Source: Streptomyces sp. CB01881
GTDB taxonomy: Bacteria > Actinomycetota > Actinomycetes > Streptomycetales > Streptomycetaceae
Assembly (NCBI RefSeq): GCF_002953255.1
Contig: NZ_CP026498.1
Location: 10,249,835 to 10,313,834 of the forward strand
Reading direction: 5' to 3'
Length of the DNA stretch: 64,000 nucleotides
Positions 35,310-44,125 of the stretch are shown here, piece by piece; position 1 is the stretch's first letter, and the number at the start of each line of letters is the position of its first letter. The notes beneath the pieces are model-generated. The model saw nothing but the letters and a program-made list of their open reading frames with translations. It had not been told where the DNA came from and made no database searches. The translations under genes and the position numbers were made by a program.

Positions 35310-35330
35310 TACTACGGCGAGGGGCGCTCG

Positions 35331-37109
35331 ATGGTGATCCACGCGCCCGGCTGGCCCGCCCGCGGGCAGGGCACCCCCGTCCCCGCCGAGCGGGTGGTCC
35401 CGGCCGACCTGAGCGACTGGGAGTCCTACCGTCCGCTGCCCGGCACCGTCGCGGTGGACCCGGTGCTCGGCCGGATGCTGTTCCCGCGCCGCAACCCGCC
35501 GCAGCGGGTCCGGGTGAGCTACCACTACGGCTTCGGCGCCGACCTGGGCGGCGGCGAGTACCGGCGCCCGATGCCCGAGCCCCCGGAGGCCGACACCCAT
35601 CGCTGCCGGGCGGAGGACCTGACCGACCCCGACGCCCTGCGCCACGCCGTCCTGACCGGGCCGGGGCCGGCCGCGGCGCTGGTCCTGCGGCACTGGCCGG
35701 GCGGCGCGCCCGGCCCCGGCGGCGGCACCGACGACGAACTGGTCGAGGCGCTCGACGCGGCGCTCCTGGACGAGGACCTCTACGCGCTCGCCCGGCCCGG
35801 CCGGCCGGTCCCGGCGGGGGTTCCGCTGCTGGTCGCGAACCGGCAGTACCTGGAGACGCTCTGGCCGGACTGGATCAGGCCCGCCCGCTGGTACCGGGCG
35901 GTGCGCTCCGCCGCCGAGTTCCGGCGGGCGCTGCACGGCTGGGAGCACGACCGTCCCCGCTACGCCGTCATCGAGATCACCGGCAGCGAGGTGCTCGGCG
36001 TCACCGCCGACCTCACACTGAGGCCCTGGCAGACCCTGCTCGTCCGGGCCGCCGAGCGCACCCGCCCGGTGCTCTGGCTCGCCGACCGCCGGGCGGACGG
36101 CCCCGACGCGCTCGCCGTCGCCCTCTCCGGCGGCAGCCGGCTCATCCTGGACGGCCTGGTGATCGGCGGCCGGGCCGTCCACCTCTCCGGCGCACCCGTG
36201 GACGCCGCCCCGGAGCCGGGCGATGAGGCCCGCAACGATGACGATTTGCAGGGCGGGGCCCGCAACGGCGAGGCCTTGCAGGGCGGGGTCCGCAACGGCG
36301 ACGACAGCCAGGGCGGGGACGACCGCGCCCCGACCCCCGGGGCCGCCCGCCACACCGCCCATGGCTGCCGCCCACCCGCCCGCGTCGTCATCCGGCACTG
36401 CACCCTGGTGCCCGGCTGGGGACCCCACCACGTCTGCGGCCCCGAGCGGCCGGCGCCGCCCTCACTGGAACTGGCCGCCCTGCCCGGCGCCGAGGTGGAG
36501 ATCAGCCACTCGATCGTGGGGCCGGTCCGGATCGAGGCCGCCGCGCGGGGCGGTGCACCGCTGCGGCTGGCCGTGAACGACAGCATCGTCGACGCCACCC
36601 ACCCGGATCTCGAAGCCGTCGGCGGGGGAGGCCCCGGCGTGGCCCCGGCGGTCCTGGAGGTCGCCCGGACGACCGTCCTGGGCAGCCTCCAGGTGCACGC
36701 GATCGAGCACGGCGAGAACACGGTCTTCCTCGGTGAGGTCCTGGCCGCCCGGCGCTCGACCGGCTGTCTGCGGTTCTGCTGGGTGCCCACCGGCTCCCGC
36801 ACGCCGCGCCGTTTCCACTGCCAGCCGGACACCGCCCTGGCGGCCCTCGGCGACGCGCCGTCACCCGACTTGGCCGCCGCCGTCGAACGCAGGCTCCGCC
36901 CCCGGTTCACCTCCGTCCGCCACCCCGACGCGGGGTACGCCCAGCTCGCCCCCGACTGCCCGGACGAGATCCGCACGGGCGCGGACGACGGCTCCGAACT
37001 CGGCGCCTTCCACGACCTCTTCCTGCCCCAGCGGCTGACCACCCTGCGCGCCCGGGCGGCCGAGTACACCCCGGCGGGCATGGACACCGGAGTCGTCCCC
37101 GTGGACTGA
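35331..37109 (+). CDS. C-terminal part of the split tail protein, possibly translated on its own
   Basis: After the frameshift an ATG at 35331 has GAGGGG six bases upstream and would give a 592-residue protein beginning VIHAPGWPARGQG. The body is beta-rich (VEISHSIVGPVRIEAAARGG, LRLAVNDSIVDATHP) like a right-handed beta-helix or tail-fibre-like domain, ending GAFHDLFLPQRLTTLRARAA. Near 36220-36320 a repeat encodes ARNDDDLQGG-like units. Separate translation would keep both halves of the split tail gene in use; this is inference from the ribosome-site-like sequence only. Confidence 0.45.
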   Translation: MVIHAPGWPARGQGTPVPAERVVPADLSDWESYRPLPGTVAVDPVLGRMLFPRRNPPQRVRVSYHYGFGADLGGGEYRRPMPEPPEADTHRCRAEDLTDPDALRHAVLTGPGPAAALVLRHWPGGAPGPGGGTDDELVEALDAALLDEDLYALARPGRPVPAGVPLLVANRQYLETLWPDWIRPARWYRAVRSAAEFRRALHGWEHDRPRYAVIEITGSEVLGVTADLTLRPWQTLLVRAAERTRPVLWLADRRADGPDALAVALSGGSRLILDGLVIGGRAVHLSGAPVDAAPEPGDEARNDDDLQGGARNGEALQGGVRNGDDSQGGDDRAPTPGAARHTAHGCRPPARVVIRHCTLVPGWGPHHVCGPERPAPPSLELAALPGAEVEISHSIVGPVRIEAAARGGAPLRLAVNDSIVDATHPDLEAVGGGGPGVAPAVLEVARTTVLGSLQVHAIEHGENTVFLGEVLAARRSTGCLRFCWVPTGSRTPRRFHCQPDTALAALGDAPSPDLAAAVERRLRPRFTSVRHPDAGYAQLAPDCPDEIRTGADDGSELGAFHDLFLPQRLTTLRARAAEYTPAGMDTGVVPVD

Positions 37110-37113
37110 CACC

Positions 37114-37173
37114 CCGCCCGACGACCGACCACCGCGCCCGACGACCGACCACCCCGCCCGACGACCGACCACC
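37114..37173. repeat. 20-bp tandem repeat, three copies
   Basis: Units of CCGCCCGACGACCGACCACC (first base C or G) fill 37114-37133, 37134-37153 and 37154-37173, in the 95-bp gap before the DUF6519 gene. Confidence 0.85.
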
Positions 37174-37204
37174 GCGACCAGCACACGAACAGGTGAGGAC
37201 CAGC

Positions 37205-38569
37205 ATGCACGCCGACGTCGAGCGGTTCAGCTTCGATCAGGGCAAGCACTTCCTGCGGGTGATCCAGCAGCAGGGCCGGGTGACCCTGCCGGCCGACGGC
37301 AACGAGCAGGTCGCCATCCTGTTGCACCACCTCCAAGCCCTCGCCGAGGACGTCATCGGCCCGTACGGCACGCCGTCCCCCCGCACGGGCGGGATCGGGC
37401 CCGGCTTCCGGATCGATGCGCCCCCGGCCGGGCAGGAGGCCGGGGTCTTCAGGATCGGCCAGGGCCGCTACTGGGTGCGCGGCCGGGCCTGCGAGAACGA
37501 CACGGACGGCCTGCTCTACACCGGTCAGCCGGACCTCCCCGGTCCGGCCATCCCGGTGACCGGCACCTGGCTCGCCTACCTCGACGTCTGGGAGCGCCAC
37601 CTCTCCGCCGCCGAGGACGACTCCATCCGCGAGGTCGCACTCGGCGGCCCCGACACCTGCACCCGCACCCGCCTGGTCTGGCAGGTCCGGCTGACGGACA
37701 CGGCCCCGCCCGGCCGCCAGTTCGACAAGGACGACATCCGCAACCACTGGGACGCCTGGGAGGCCTTCCTCCAGCCCGCCGGGCGCGGGCTGCTCGCGGC
37801 CCGGGCCCGGCGGGGCAAGGGTCCGCTGGAGCCCTGCGTCGCCGATCCGGCGGCCGGTTACCTCGGCCCCGAGAACCAGCTCTACCGCGTCCAGATCCAC
37901 CGCGGTTCCGGTGAGGAGGGCGGCCCCACCTTCACCTGGTCCAGGGACAACGGCTCGGTCGTCCACCCCCTGCTGCGGCTCAACGGGACGGCGGCCGTCC
38001 TGCGCGACCCGCCGCGGGACCGGCGCACCGCGCTGCCCGTCGGCACCCTGGTCGAGGTGGTCGACGACCGGAGCACCCTGCTCGGCCGGCCCGGCACCCT
38101 CGCCCGGGTCAAGGACATCGACGACGAGGGCGACGACTACACCGTCGTCCTCGACACCGACGCCGGGACCATCGAGGCCGACCGTCACCCCCTGCTCCGC
38201 CGCTGGGACCACCCCGACGTCGACGGCGGGGGAGACCTGCCCCGCCGCGCCGCCGACGGCGCGCTGCTCCTGACCGCGCAGGACCCCGTCGGCTGGTTCA
38301 CCCTGGAAGACGGCATCCAGATCCGCTTCCAGCCGCCGGACACCGCCGATGTCCACTACCGCACCGGCGACTACTGGACCTTCCCCGCCCGTACCGCCAC
38401 CGGTGACATCACCTGGCCCGCCGACCCGTCCGGCGGCCCCGCGGACCTCCCCCCGCAAGGCGTCGAGCACTTCTACGCCCCGCTGGCCCTGCTCTCCCTC
38501 GTCCCCGGCCAGCCCGCGGCCGTCACCGCCGACCTGCGCACCGGCTTCCATCCCGTCCGGGTGCAGTGA
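37205..38569 (+). CDS. DUF6519 domain-containing CIS-locus protein
   Basis: A 454-residue protein. ATG 37205 is preceded by AGGTGAGG. The N-terminal signature (FSFDQGKHFLRVIQQQGRVT) with DGNEQVAI is the DUF6519 pattern. Later segments are beta-rich and include a TFTWSRDNGSVVHPL motif and RWDHPDVDGGGDLPRRAADG. These proteins are found at the end of phage-tail-like loci and may form fibre or baseplate-attached structures; the role is not established. Confidence 0.83.
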   Translation: MHADVERFSFDQGKHFLRVIQQQGRVTLPADGNEQVAILLHHLQALAEDVIGPYGTPSPRTGGIGPGFRIDAPPAGQEAGVFRIGQGRYWVRGRACENDTDGLLYTGQPDLPGPAIPVTGTWLAYLDVWERHLSAAEDDSIREVALGGPDTCTRTRLVWQVRLTDTAPPGRQFDKDDIRNHWDAWEAFLQPAGRGLLAARARRGKGPLEPCVADPAAGYLGPENQLYRVQIHRGSGEEGGPTFTWSRDNGSVVHPLLRLNGTAAVLRDPPRDRRTALPVGTLVEVVDDRSTLLGRPGTLARVKDIDDEGDDYTVVLDTDAGTIEADRHPLLRRWDHPDVDGGGDLPRRAADGALLLTAQDPVGWFTLEDGIQIRFQPPDTADVHYRTGDYWTFPARTATGDITWPADPSGGPADLPPQGVEHFYAPLALLSLVPGQPAAVTADLRTGFHPVRVQ

Positions 38570-38695
38570 GCCGTCGTCGGCCCCCGGCCGGACGGGCCCG
38601 CCGCCGCGACCGGTCCGCCGCCGCGACCCGAAGAACCCGCCGTTCCAACCGGACAACCCGAAGAGCCGGCCGTTCCAACCGGAAAGGAGACTGGG

Positions 38696-40435
38696 ATGCA
38701 CGACCGGTCCCGCAGCCACTCGAAGCCCGCGCCCTCGCCCACACCCTCGCCCACGCCCTCGCCCCCGGTGCCCAGCGGTGCCCGGGCCGGCCACGACCGT
38801 CCCGACACCGCCGACCTCCAGCAGCCCGCCACCCCGTCGGCCGGGCAGCCTGATCTGAGCCACGTTCCGCTCCGGGGGCACACGGCCGGGGAGACGACCG
38901 GTGAAGCGGCCGGGCACACGGCCGGGGAGACGACCGGTGAAGCGGCCGGCAGGGGAACCGGTCGGGCGTCCGCCACGGCGGGCGAGGGCGCCGAGCGGCA
39001 GGCCGACGCGGCGGCCGCGGCCGGCGGCGCGGCCCTCAGCACGCCGGCACCGATGGAACCGGGCGGGGCGTCGCACGTCCAGGACCTGGTGCCGCGCTCC
39101 GCCGGAGCGCCGCTCGACGCCGGGACCGGGCAGGAGATGAGCGCGCGCTTCGGGCACGACTTCAGCGGGGTGCGGGTGCACACCGATGCGCAGGCGGCCG
39201 ACCTGGCCGCGGGGCAGCACGCCAAGGCCTACACGGTCGGGAACGACATCGTCTTCGGCGCCGGCCGCTACGCCCCGCAGAGCGAGGCCGGGCAGGGCCT
39301 GCTCGCCCACGAGCTCGGCCACGTGGTGCAGCAGTCGGCGGCCGGCGCGCTCGCCGTCCAGTGCGACGACCTGGACAATCCGGACAGGACCGGGCCCGCG
39401 GCGCCCGCCGATCCCGAGGCGGTGCTCGGACAGCGGCTGGCCAAGGACTTCCCGGCGGGCGTGGCACTCGCCTTCTACGCCCCGATGCCGTCCACCAAGG
39501 ACCATGAGGAGGCGCGGAACGCCGCCCGGAAGTGGGCCAGGCGGGAGAAGGCTCTGGCCCTCACGGGCAAGAAGGCCACCGCCTCGAACATCGTGTTCGG
39601 CGAGGCGATGTCGGATGCGGACCACCCGCTGACCGCCACCGTCCGGGCGCTCGGCGCCCTGCTCCCCGCAGCCGTGGCGAAGGCCCCGACCCCCGAGGGA
39701 CCGGTGCCGCCGGGGACCGGCCCGAACACCGTGCGGACCCTCGCGGTGTTCGCCCACGGGACCAGCAACTGGTGCGGTCTCGGCTCGATCAGCAGTTCCA
39801 CGGCGGCGTCGGTCATCAAGCAGATCGCCCCCGTGCTGGCACCGAACGTGACCGTCGTCCTGTACTCCTGCAACGGGGGCCGCGAACCGGACGCGAGCGA
39901 GGACTGGGTGAAGGGGACGATGGAGCCGGGTGGGAGGCACTCGTTGGCGGCCGTCGTCCGCGACTCACTGATCGCGGAGGGAAAGGGCGGTTCCGTGTGG
40001 GGCCACACGACGACCGGCCACGTCTCGGAGAACACCGCCCTCCGCGAGTTCGACACGGTCTCCGGCAAGGGCAGCGAGGGCGCCTCGTTCGTCACCCGGT
40101 ACGTCTTCTCGGCCGCGGACAAGCTCACCGGCGTCAGCCGACTGCTCGACGGGGCGGTGGCCGCCGGGTACGAGGTCAGCCCGAAGGGGGCGGCGGCGGC
40201 CGCCCAGGCCGTGGAGAGCGAGATGTACGCCTGCTATCAGGAGGCAAACCGCGAACTGTCCTTCAATGGTGGCAAGTTGGCGGAGGTTGCGCCGGTTCAC
40301 CCGGTCGAGGTGGGCCGCCGGGTCCACGACTACTGGCTGGAGATCTACTGGCCCCGTCGGCAGAACGAGGCCGTCGCCGCGTTCGTCCGGCGGCTGGTCG
40401 CGTCCGGACTGGCCACGAAGGCGGGAGCGAGGTAA
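38696..40435 (+). CDS. DUF4157 domain protein, putative CIS cargo (first)
   Basis: A 579-residue protein with an AAAGGAG site before ATG 38696. Residues 1-110 are low-complexity (Pro/Ser/Thr, then a 12-residue repeat HTAGETTGEAAG). Residues ~125-215 form the DUF4157 domain: GAPLDAGTGQEMSARFGHDF, SGVRVHTDAQAADLAAGQHA, KAYTVGNDIVFGAGRYAPQS and the zinc-protease-like HELGH at 205-209. The C-terminal ~360 residues are unassigned; a stretch TLAVFAHGTSNWCGLGSIS, then TVVLYSCNGGREPD, is caspase/hydrolase-like in feel only. DUF4157 proteins commonly end CIS operons and are suspected cargo leaders. Confidence 0.85.
   Translation: MHDRSRSHSKPAPSPTPSPTPSPPVPSGARAGHDRPDTADLQQPATPSAGQPDLSHVPLRGHTAGETTGEAAGHTAGETTGEAAGRGTGRASATAGEGAERQADAAAAAGGAALSTPAPMEPGGASHVQDLVPRSAGAPLDAGTGQEMSARFGHDFSGVRVHTDAQAADLAAGQHAKAYTVGNDIVFGAGRYAPQSEAGQGLLAHELGHVVQQSAAGALAVQCDDLDNPDRTGPAAPADPEAVLGQRLAKDFPAGVALAFYAPMPSTKDHEEARNAARKWARREKALALTGKKATASNIVFGEAMSDADHPLTATVRALGALLPAAVAKAPTPEGPVPPGTGPNTVRTLAVFAHGTSNWCGLGSISSSTAASVIKQIAPVLAPNVTVVLYSCNGGREPDASEDWVKGTMEPGGRHSLAAVVRDSLIAEGKGGSVWGHTTTGHVSENTALREFDTVSGKGSEGASFVTRYVFSAADKLTGVSRLLDGAVAAGYEVSPKGAAAAAQAVESEMYACYQEANRELSFNGGKLAEVAPVHPVEVGRRVHDYWLEIYWPRRQNEAVAAFVRRLVASGLATKAGAR
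38879..38950 (+). repeat. 36-bp direct repeat inside the first DUF4157 gene
   Basis: Two tandem copies (38879-38914 and 38915-38950) differ only at the last base and encode HTAGETTGEAAG twice. Copy-number change would keep the frame. Confidence 0.85.
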
Positions 40436-40438
40436 CCG

Positions 40439-42217
40439 GTGGGTGGGTTCGAAGTGGGCGCAGCGAGGGCGAGGCCGAGGACGAGTCCGGGAGCGGTCCC
40501 GAGGACGGTGTCCGTGCAGCATGCGCGGCAGGCGCCGTCGGGGGCGCCGCCGATCGTCCACGACGTGCTCCGCTCGCCGGGGCAGCCGCTCGACGCCGGC
40601 GCCCGCAGGACGATGGAGAGCAGGTTCGGAGCCGACTTCAGCGGTGTCCGCGTGCACGCCGACGGCCGGGCCGCCAGGTCGGCGGCGGCGGTGGGCGCCC
40701 AGGCCTACACCAGCGGGCCGGACCTGGTCTTCGGCGAGGGTGCGTACGCGCCGCACAGCCCGCGGGGGCTCGGGCTGATCGCCCACGAGCTGGCGCACTC
40801 GCTCCAGCAGTCGGGGTCGCCGCCGCGGACCGGCGAACTCTCGCTCGGGGGCGTCGGCGACGCCCGCGAGGCCGAGGCCGACCAGTGGTCCCGGGCGTCG
40901 CACGAGCCGGCCCGTACGGCCGGCGCCGGACGTCCTCGCGCGGGGCAGGACAGCAGCAGGGTGATCCGGCGCAGCGTCGGGGACTGGCTGCGCAGCCACG
41001 ACCCGCGTCCGTTCCTCCGGGATGCGTACGCGTCGATCGACGAGTCCCCGCAGCACGTCATGGAGTTCTTCGAGGACGAGGTCTGGGCGGCCATCAAGGC
41101 GCACTGGGTCCGGATCACGCTGATCACGGGTGCGTTCCTCGCGGCCGAGGCCGTGATCGGGGCGGCGGAGGCGGCGCCGACCGGGATCACCCAGGTCGTC
41201 GGGGCGATCCTCCAGGTGATCACGTTGGCCGTGCTGGGCTACTTCGCGGCCGTCGAGACGAAGGACGCGGTGGCGGAGGCCCTGCGCTGGTGGTCGCTGT
41301 GCCGCGCCGCGCACGGGGACAGGGCGCGGATCACGGAGGCGTCCCGGTCCTTCGTCCGGGTGATCTGGCACCTCGTCATGGCGGTCCTCGCGGTGGCCGG
41401 CGCCCGGGCGAGGCTTCGCGGGCTCGGGGCCGCCGGGCGCGGAGCCGCGGCGGGTGCCGGTGCCGGGGCTGGTGCCGGTGCTGGGGCTGGTGCGGCCGCA
41501 GGTGGCGGCGAGGTCGTCGACATCGCCTCGCACCCGGGATTCCGGCCCAAGGTGCAGCCGTCGTCGGGCGGTGGCTCCGGAGGCACGGTGGCCTCGGGCT
41601 TCGACGGCAACGCGGCGGTCGACCTCGCCCCGGCGGAGCCGGTGCCCGTGCCGGAACCGCCCGCTCCCGCCCCGGCGCCCGTGCCCGCCCCACGGCCGGC
41701 CGCCGGCCAGGCCGCCTCCCCCGGCACGGGCACGTCGCCCGCCACGGAGGCCGCCAGGGCCGGGGCGCTCGCCGCGAGCCCGAAGCGGGACGACGGCGAG
41801 AAGAAGGACCCGTTGCTCGTCTACCGCAGCATGATCGAGCAGGGCGGGTCCCCCAAGCCCGAGCCCACCGCCCGCGGACTCGGGGTCCGCGTGGGAGGCG
41901 CGAACCCCGACGTGGAGGTCGTCGGCGGGCTCGCCCAGCCCGGCGGCGGCATGTCGGTGGCCCCGGACACGCCGCTGAACCTCCTGCCGCACCGCCGGCC
42001 CCCGGAGTGGGGCAAGGACGGCACCGGCAAGGACCCGGTCTGGGCCATCAGCCCCACGGTCTTCGCCGGGGTGCTGCAATACGTCAGGGACAAGAAGACG
42101 CACGGCTACGTCGGCCCCCGGGCCCCCGTTCCGGTGGACGAGCTCCAGGCGGCGCTCGCCCGGACCAGGCCGCTCTGGGTGAAGGCCACGCCGCCAGGAC
42201 GGAAGGAAGGCCCGTGA
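40439..42217 (+). CDS. DUF4157 domain protein with membrane segments and C-terminal putative toxin (second)
   Basis: A 592-residue protein starting at GTG 40439, three bases after the preceding stop. Residues ~45-125 are DUF4157 (GQPLDAGARRTMESRFGADF, SGVRVHADGRAARSAAAVGA, with HELAH at 116-120). Residues ~215-320 include hydrophobic stretches (LITGAFLAAEAVIGAAEA, VVGAILQVITLAVLGYFA, VIWHLVMAVLAVAGA) that could insert in a membrane. An Ala/Gly/Pro linker leads to a C-terminal domain of ~135 residues (LVYRSMIEQGGSPKP, then WAISPTVFAGVLQYVRDKK). This order resembles polymorphic toxins. A small gene follows one base later. Confidence 0.83.
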   Translation: MGGFEVGAARARPRTSPGAVPRTVSVQHARQAPSGAPPIVHDVLRSPGQPLDAGARRTMESRFGADFSGVRVHADGRAARSAAAVGAQAYTSGPDLVFGEGAYAPHSPRGLGLIAHELAHSLQQSGSPPRTGELSLGGVGDAREAEADQWSRASHEPARTAGAGRPRAGQDSSRVIRRSVGDWLRSHDPRPFLRDAYASIDESPQHVMEFFEDEVWAAIKAHWVRITLITGAFLAAEAVIGAAEAAPTGITQVVGAILQVITLAVLGYFAAVETKDAVAEALRWWSLCRAAHGDRARITEASRSFVRVIWHLVMAVLAVAGARARLRGLGAAGRGAAAGAGAGAGAGAGAGAAAGGGEVVDIASHPGFRPKVQPSSGGGSGGTVASGFDGNAAVDLAPAEPVPVPEPPAPAPAPVPAPRPAAGQAASPGTGTSPATEAARAGALAASPKRDDGEKKDPLLVYRSMIEQGGSPKPEPTARGLGVRVGGANPDVEVVGGLAQPGGGMSVAPDTPLNLLPHRRPPEWGKDGTGKDPVWAISPTVFAGVLQYVRDKKTHGYVGPRAPVPVDELQAALARTRPLWVKATPPGRKEGP

Positions 42218-42218
42218 C

Positions 42219-42710
42219 ATGGCCTGGATCTTCAGCCTGAGCGCCGAGTGCGGGCCGTCGCAGGCGGACGCGCTGGCGGTGGCCGGCCACTTCGCCGCCT
42301 GGCACGACACCCGGCAGGACACCGGGCAAACCACTCGGCAGGACGCCGGGTGGGCCGCCGACGTGGTCCGCGACGACCGGGGCAACTGGTGGGCGTGGGC
42401 CGTCCCCGGAGGGCTGAGCCGGACGGGGATCGGTTCCGACGCGGACGCCCGTGCGATGACCGAGGCCGGCCACCGCCTCTACGCGTGCCTGCGCTCGGCG
42501 CCCGCCCGCTACCGGTACGCCCTGGCCGGGGTCGAGGCCGACATGTTCCGCTTCTTCGACGAGCTGACGGCGGACGAGGACCTCGGCGCGTTCCCGGGCC
42601 TGGTCCTCGCCGACGACGTCTGGGAACTGGCCGGCCACCCGCCGGGTTTCACCACCTTCTCCCCGGGCTACCGCTGGCTGCCTTACCCGGGGGAGGGCCA
42701 CCCGGCCTAG
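42219..42710 (+). CDS. Small cytoplasmic protein, candidate immunity protein
   Basis: A 163-residue soluble acidic protein whose ATG lies one base after the DUF4157 stop. It has no signal peptide or membrane segment. Segments include AWIFSLSAECGPSQADALAV, RDDRGNWWAWAVPGGLSRTG, and a helical part FRFFDELTADEDLGAFPGL. I recognise no family. Being last in the operon, right behind a toxin-like gene, it is a natural candidate immunity protein; equally it could be a cargo chaperone. Confidence 0.7.
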   Translation: MAWIFSLSAECGPSQADALAVAGHFAAWHDTRQDTGQTTRQDAGWAADVVRDDRGNWWAWAVPGGLSRTGIGSDADARAMTEAGHRLYACLRSAPARYRYALAGVEADMFRFFDELTADEDLGAFPGLVLADDVWELAGHPPGFTTFSPGYRWLPYPGEGHPA

Positions 42711-42754
42711 CGGGCCCGGTCCGGCGCCCGCCGGGCGTCGGGGGGCCACCCGAG

Positions 42755-44125
42755 CTACCCGATCTCGACGACCCGCGCCCACGCGGGCGGCGAGTCCGGC
42801 ACGTGGTCGGGATCGTCCTCGTCCCAGGACCGCGCCCGCCGTTTCCGGGGGAACAGGCCGACCACCGTCCGGCACGGTGGCCGGCTGCTCGGCCACGGCG
42901 TCTGGCCGTCGGTCAGGACCACGACGACGTCCGGCCGGGGCCGGGCCCGGAGCGCCCTCGCGAAGCCCGTGCGCAGATCCGTGCCCCCTCCGCCCACCAG
43001 CGGGATTCCCCCGGCCTGGCAGAGCGGGTGCACGATCCGGGCCGCCGCGTCGCAGGACAGCACGGTGACCAGGTCGCGGCGGCCGCCCACCGCACGGGTG
43101 ATCGCGGCGACCTCCAGGAGCGCACTGCCCAGCTCGGTGTCACTGACCGACCCGGAGGTGTCGATGACCACGGAGACCCGGGGCGGCCTGCGCCGCAGGC
43201 TCGGCAGCACGGCACCGGGTACCCCGGCCGAGCGCCGCGACGGCCGCCCGTAGCTGTAGTCCTCGCCCGCACCGGGGGCGGAGGCCGCCGAGCGGACCGC
43301 CGCCCCCAGCAGGTCCCGCCAGGGCTGCGGCGGGTGGAACGCCTCCTCCGCCCACCGTCGCCACCCCTTCGAGGTGCTCCCGGGGCGGCCGGTGATGCCC
43401 TGCGCCACCCGGAACCGGACGGCGTCCCGCTCCTGCGCACTGAGGCCGTGCGCGCCGTCCGGCCCTTCGTCCCACGCCCGCTCCAGCCCGTCGGCGCCAC
43501 TGCCGCAGTCCAGCCACGCCAGGGCCTCGGTGTACGGTCCGAGCCCGAACTGCCGCAGGTAGTCCTCCATGAGCTCGCCCTCGGGCAGGCCCAGGGCGCC
43601 CGGGTCGACAGCGCCTTCGGGCCGGACCAGCCCGTCACCGAACACGTCGTCGTTGATCTCGCAGTCCGCGGCGATGTTCATCCGCAGCCGTTCCCCCGGG
43701 CCGGTCAGGCCGCGCTCCCGCGCGACCCGGTCGCTGCGCCCGTGATGGTCGCGCAGCAGGTGCGACAGCTCGTGCACCCAGACGCCGGCCAGTTCCTCCA
43801 CCGGCGTCCGGGAGACGAACGCCGGTGAGACGTAGCACCGCCAGTGCCGGTCGACGGCCATCGTGGGCACCAGCCATGACTCCACGGGGTGGAGGGCGAA
43901 CAGCGCCGTCGCCAGGTAGGGCCGCGCCCGGGCGGCCTGCAGCCGGGCGGCGAACAGCTTGTCGAAGTCCAGCGCCGGTTCACCGGCGTCCGTGGCCCCG
44001 GGTGTGCCCGTGGCCCTCGGTGCGCCCGTCACCCTCGGGTTGCCCGGGGCTGACGGGACGTTCGGGGCCTGCGGGGCGTTCGGGGCCTGCGGGGCGTTCG
44101 GGGCCTGCGGGGTGTCGGCGGTCAC
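42755..44125 (-). CDS. Metallopeptidase-like (DUF2201) and VWA-like domain protein
   Basis: A 456-residue protein whose GTG start overlaps the stop of the MoxR gene by four bases. An APNAPQAPN repeat opens the protein. Residues ~75-245 match the putative metallopeptidase domain DUF2201, with the zinc-type HELSH in LAGVWVHELSHLLRDHHGR and MNIAADCEINDDVF. Residues ~315-430 are the VWA-like domain with the metal-ion-dependent adhesion motif DTSGS in VSVVIDTSGSVSDTELGSA and a later TDLRTGFARAL. Such proteins team with MoxR ATPases, probably as chaperone pairs. It converges on the CIS operon, so a link is only positional. Confidence 0.88.
   Translation of the reverse strand: MTADTPQAPNAPQAPNAPQAPNVPSAPGNPRVTGAPRATGTPGATDAGEPALDFDKLFAARLQAARARPYLATALFALHPVESWLVPTMAVDRHWRCYVSPAFVSRTPVEELAGVWVHELSHLLRDHHGRSDRVARERGLTGPGERLRMNIAADCEINDDVFGDGLVRPEGAVDPGALGLPEGELMEDYLRQFGLGPYTEALAWLDCGSGADGLERAWDEGPDGAHGLSAQERDAVRFRVAQGITGRPGSTSKGWRRWAEEAFHPPQPWRDLLGAAVRSAASAPGAGEDYSYGRPSRRSAGVPGAVLPSLRRRPPRVSVVIDTSGSVSDTELGSALLEVAAITRAVGGRRDLVTVLSCDAAARIVHPLCQAGGIPLVGGGGTDLRTGFARALRARPRPDVVVVLTDGQTPWPSSRPPCRTVVGLFPRKRRARSWDEDDPDHVPDSPPAWARVVEIG

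Larger units (their letters stand above)
34376..37109 (+). pseudogene. P2 gpI-like phage tail protein gene split by a frameshift
   Basis: The gene opens in one frame (RLFDLLPLVHRMRDAEAGNP, LRDLLRVITEQLQVVEDDIT, EDWVVPYLADLVGWSPVP: tail protein I / wedge pattern, residues ~1-130). It continues as a likely tail domain to about residue 295. At 35261-35273 an 18-nt repeat unit (coding SHASPP) is 5 nt short, and coding continues in the +1 frame from SHASPLYYASPLYYG to the stop at 37107. If the 5 nt are restored, one protein of about 910 residues results. Read as is, the first frame runs into unrelated sequence to 36226. It may be a true break, a phase-switch or a sequencing error. Confidence 0.8.

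Noticed and set aside
37114..37173. Three-copy 20-bp repeat considered as a CRISPR array
   Set aside because: The units are directly adjacent without spacers, and no cas genes are nearby.
35960..39940. Long minus-strand frame opposite the tail, DUF6519 and DUF4157 genes
   Set aside because: It is Gly/Val/Arg-rich without domains and lies opposite genes with clear families and ribosome sites.
42711..42754. Possible terminator between the convergent CIS and VWA genes
   Set aside because: GC-rich with only a short, imperfect stem; the support was too weak to list.
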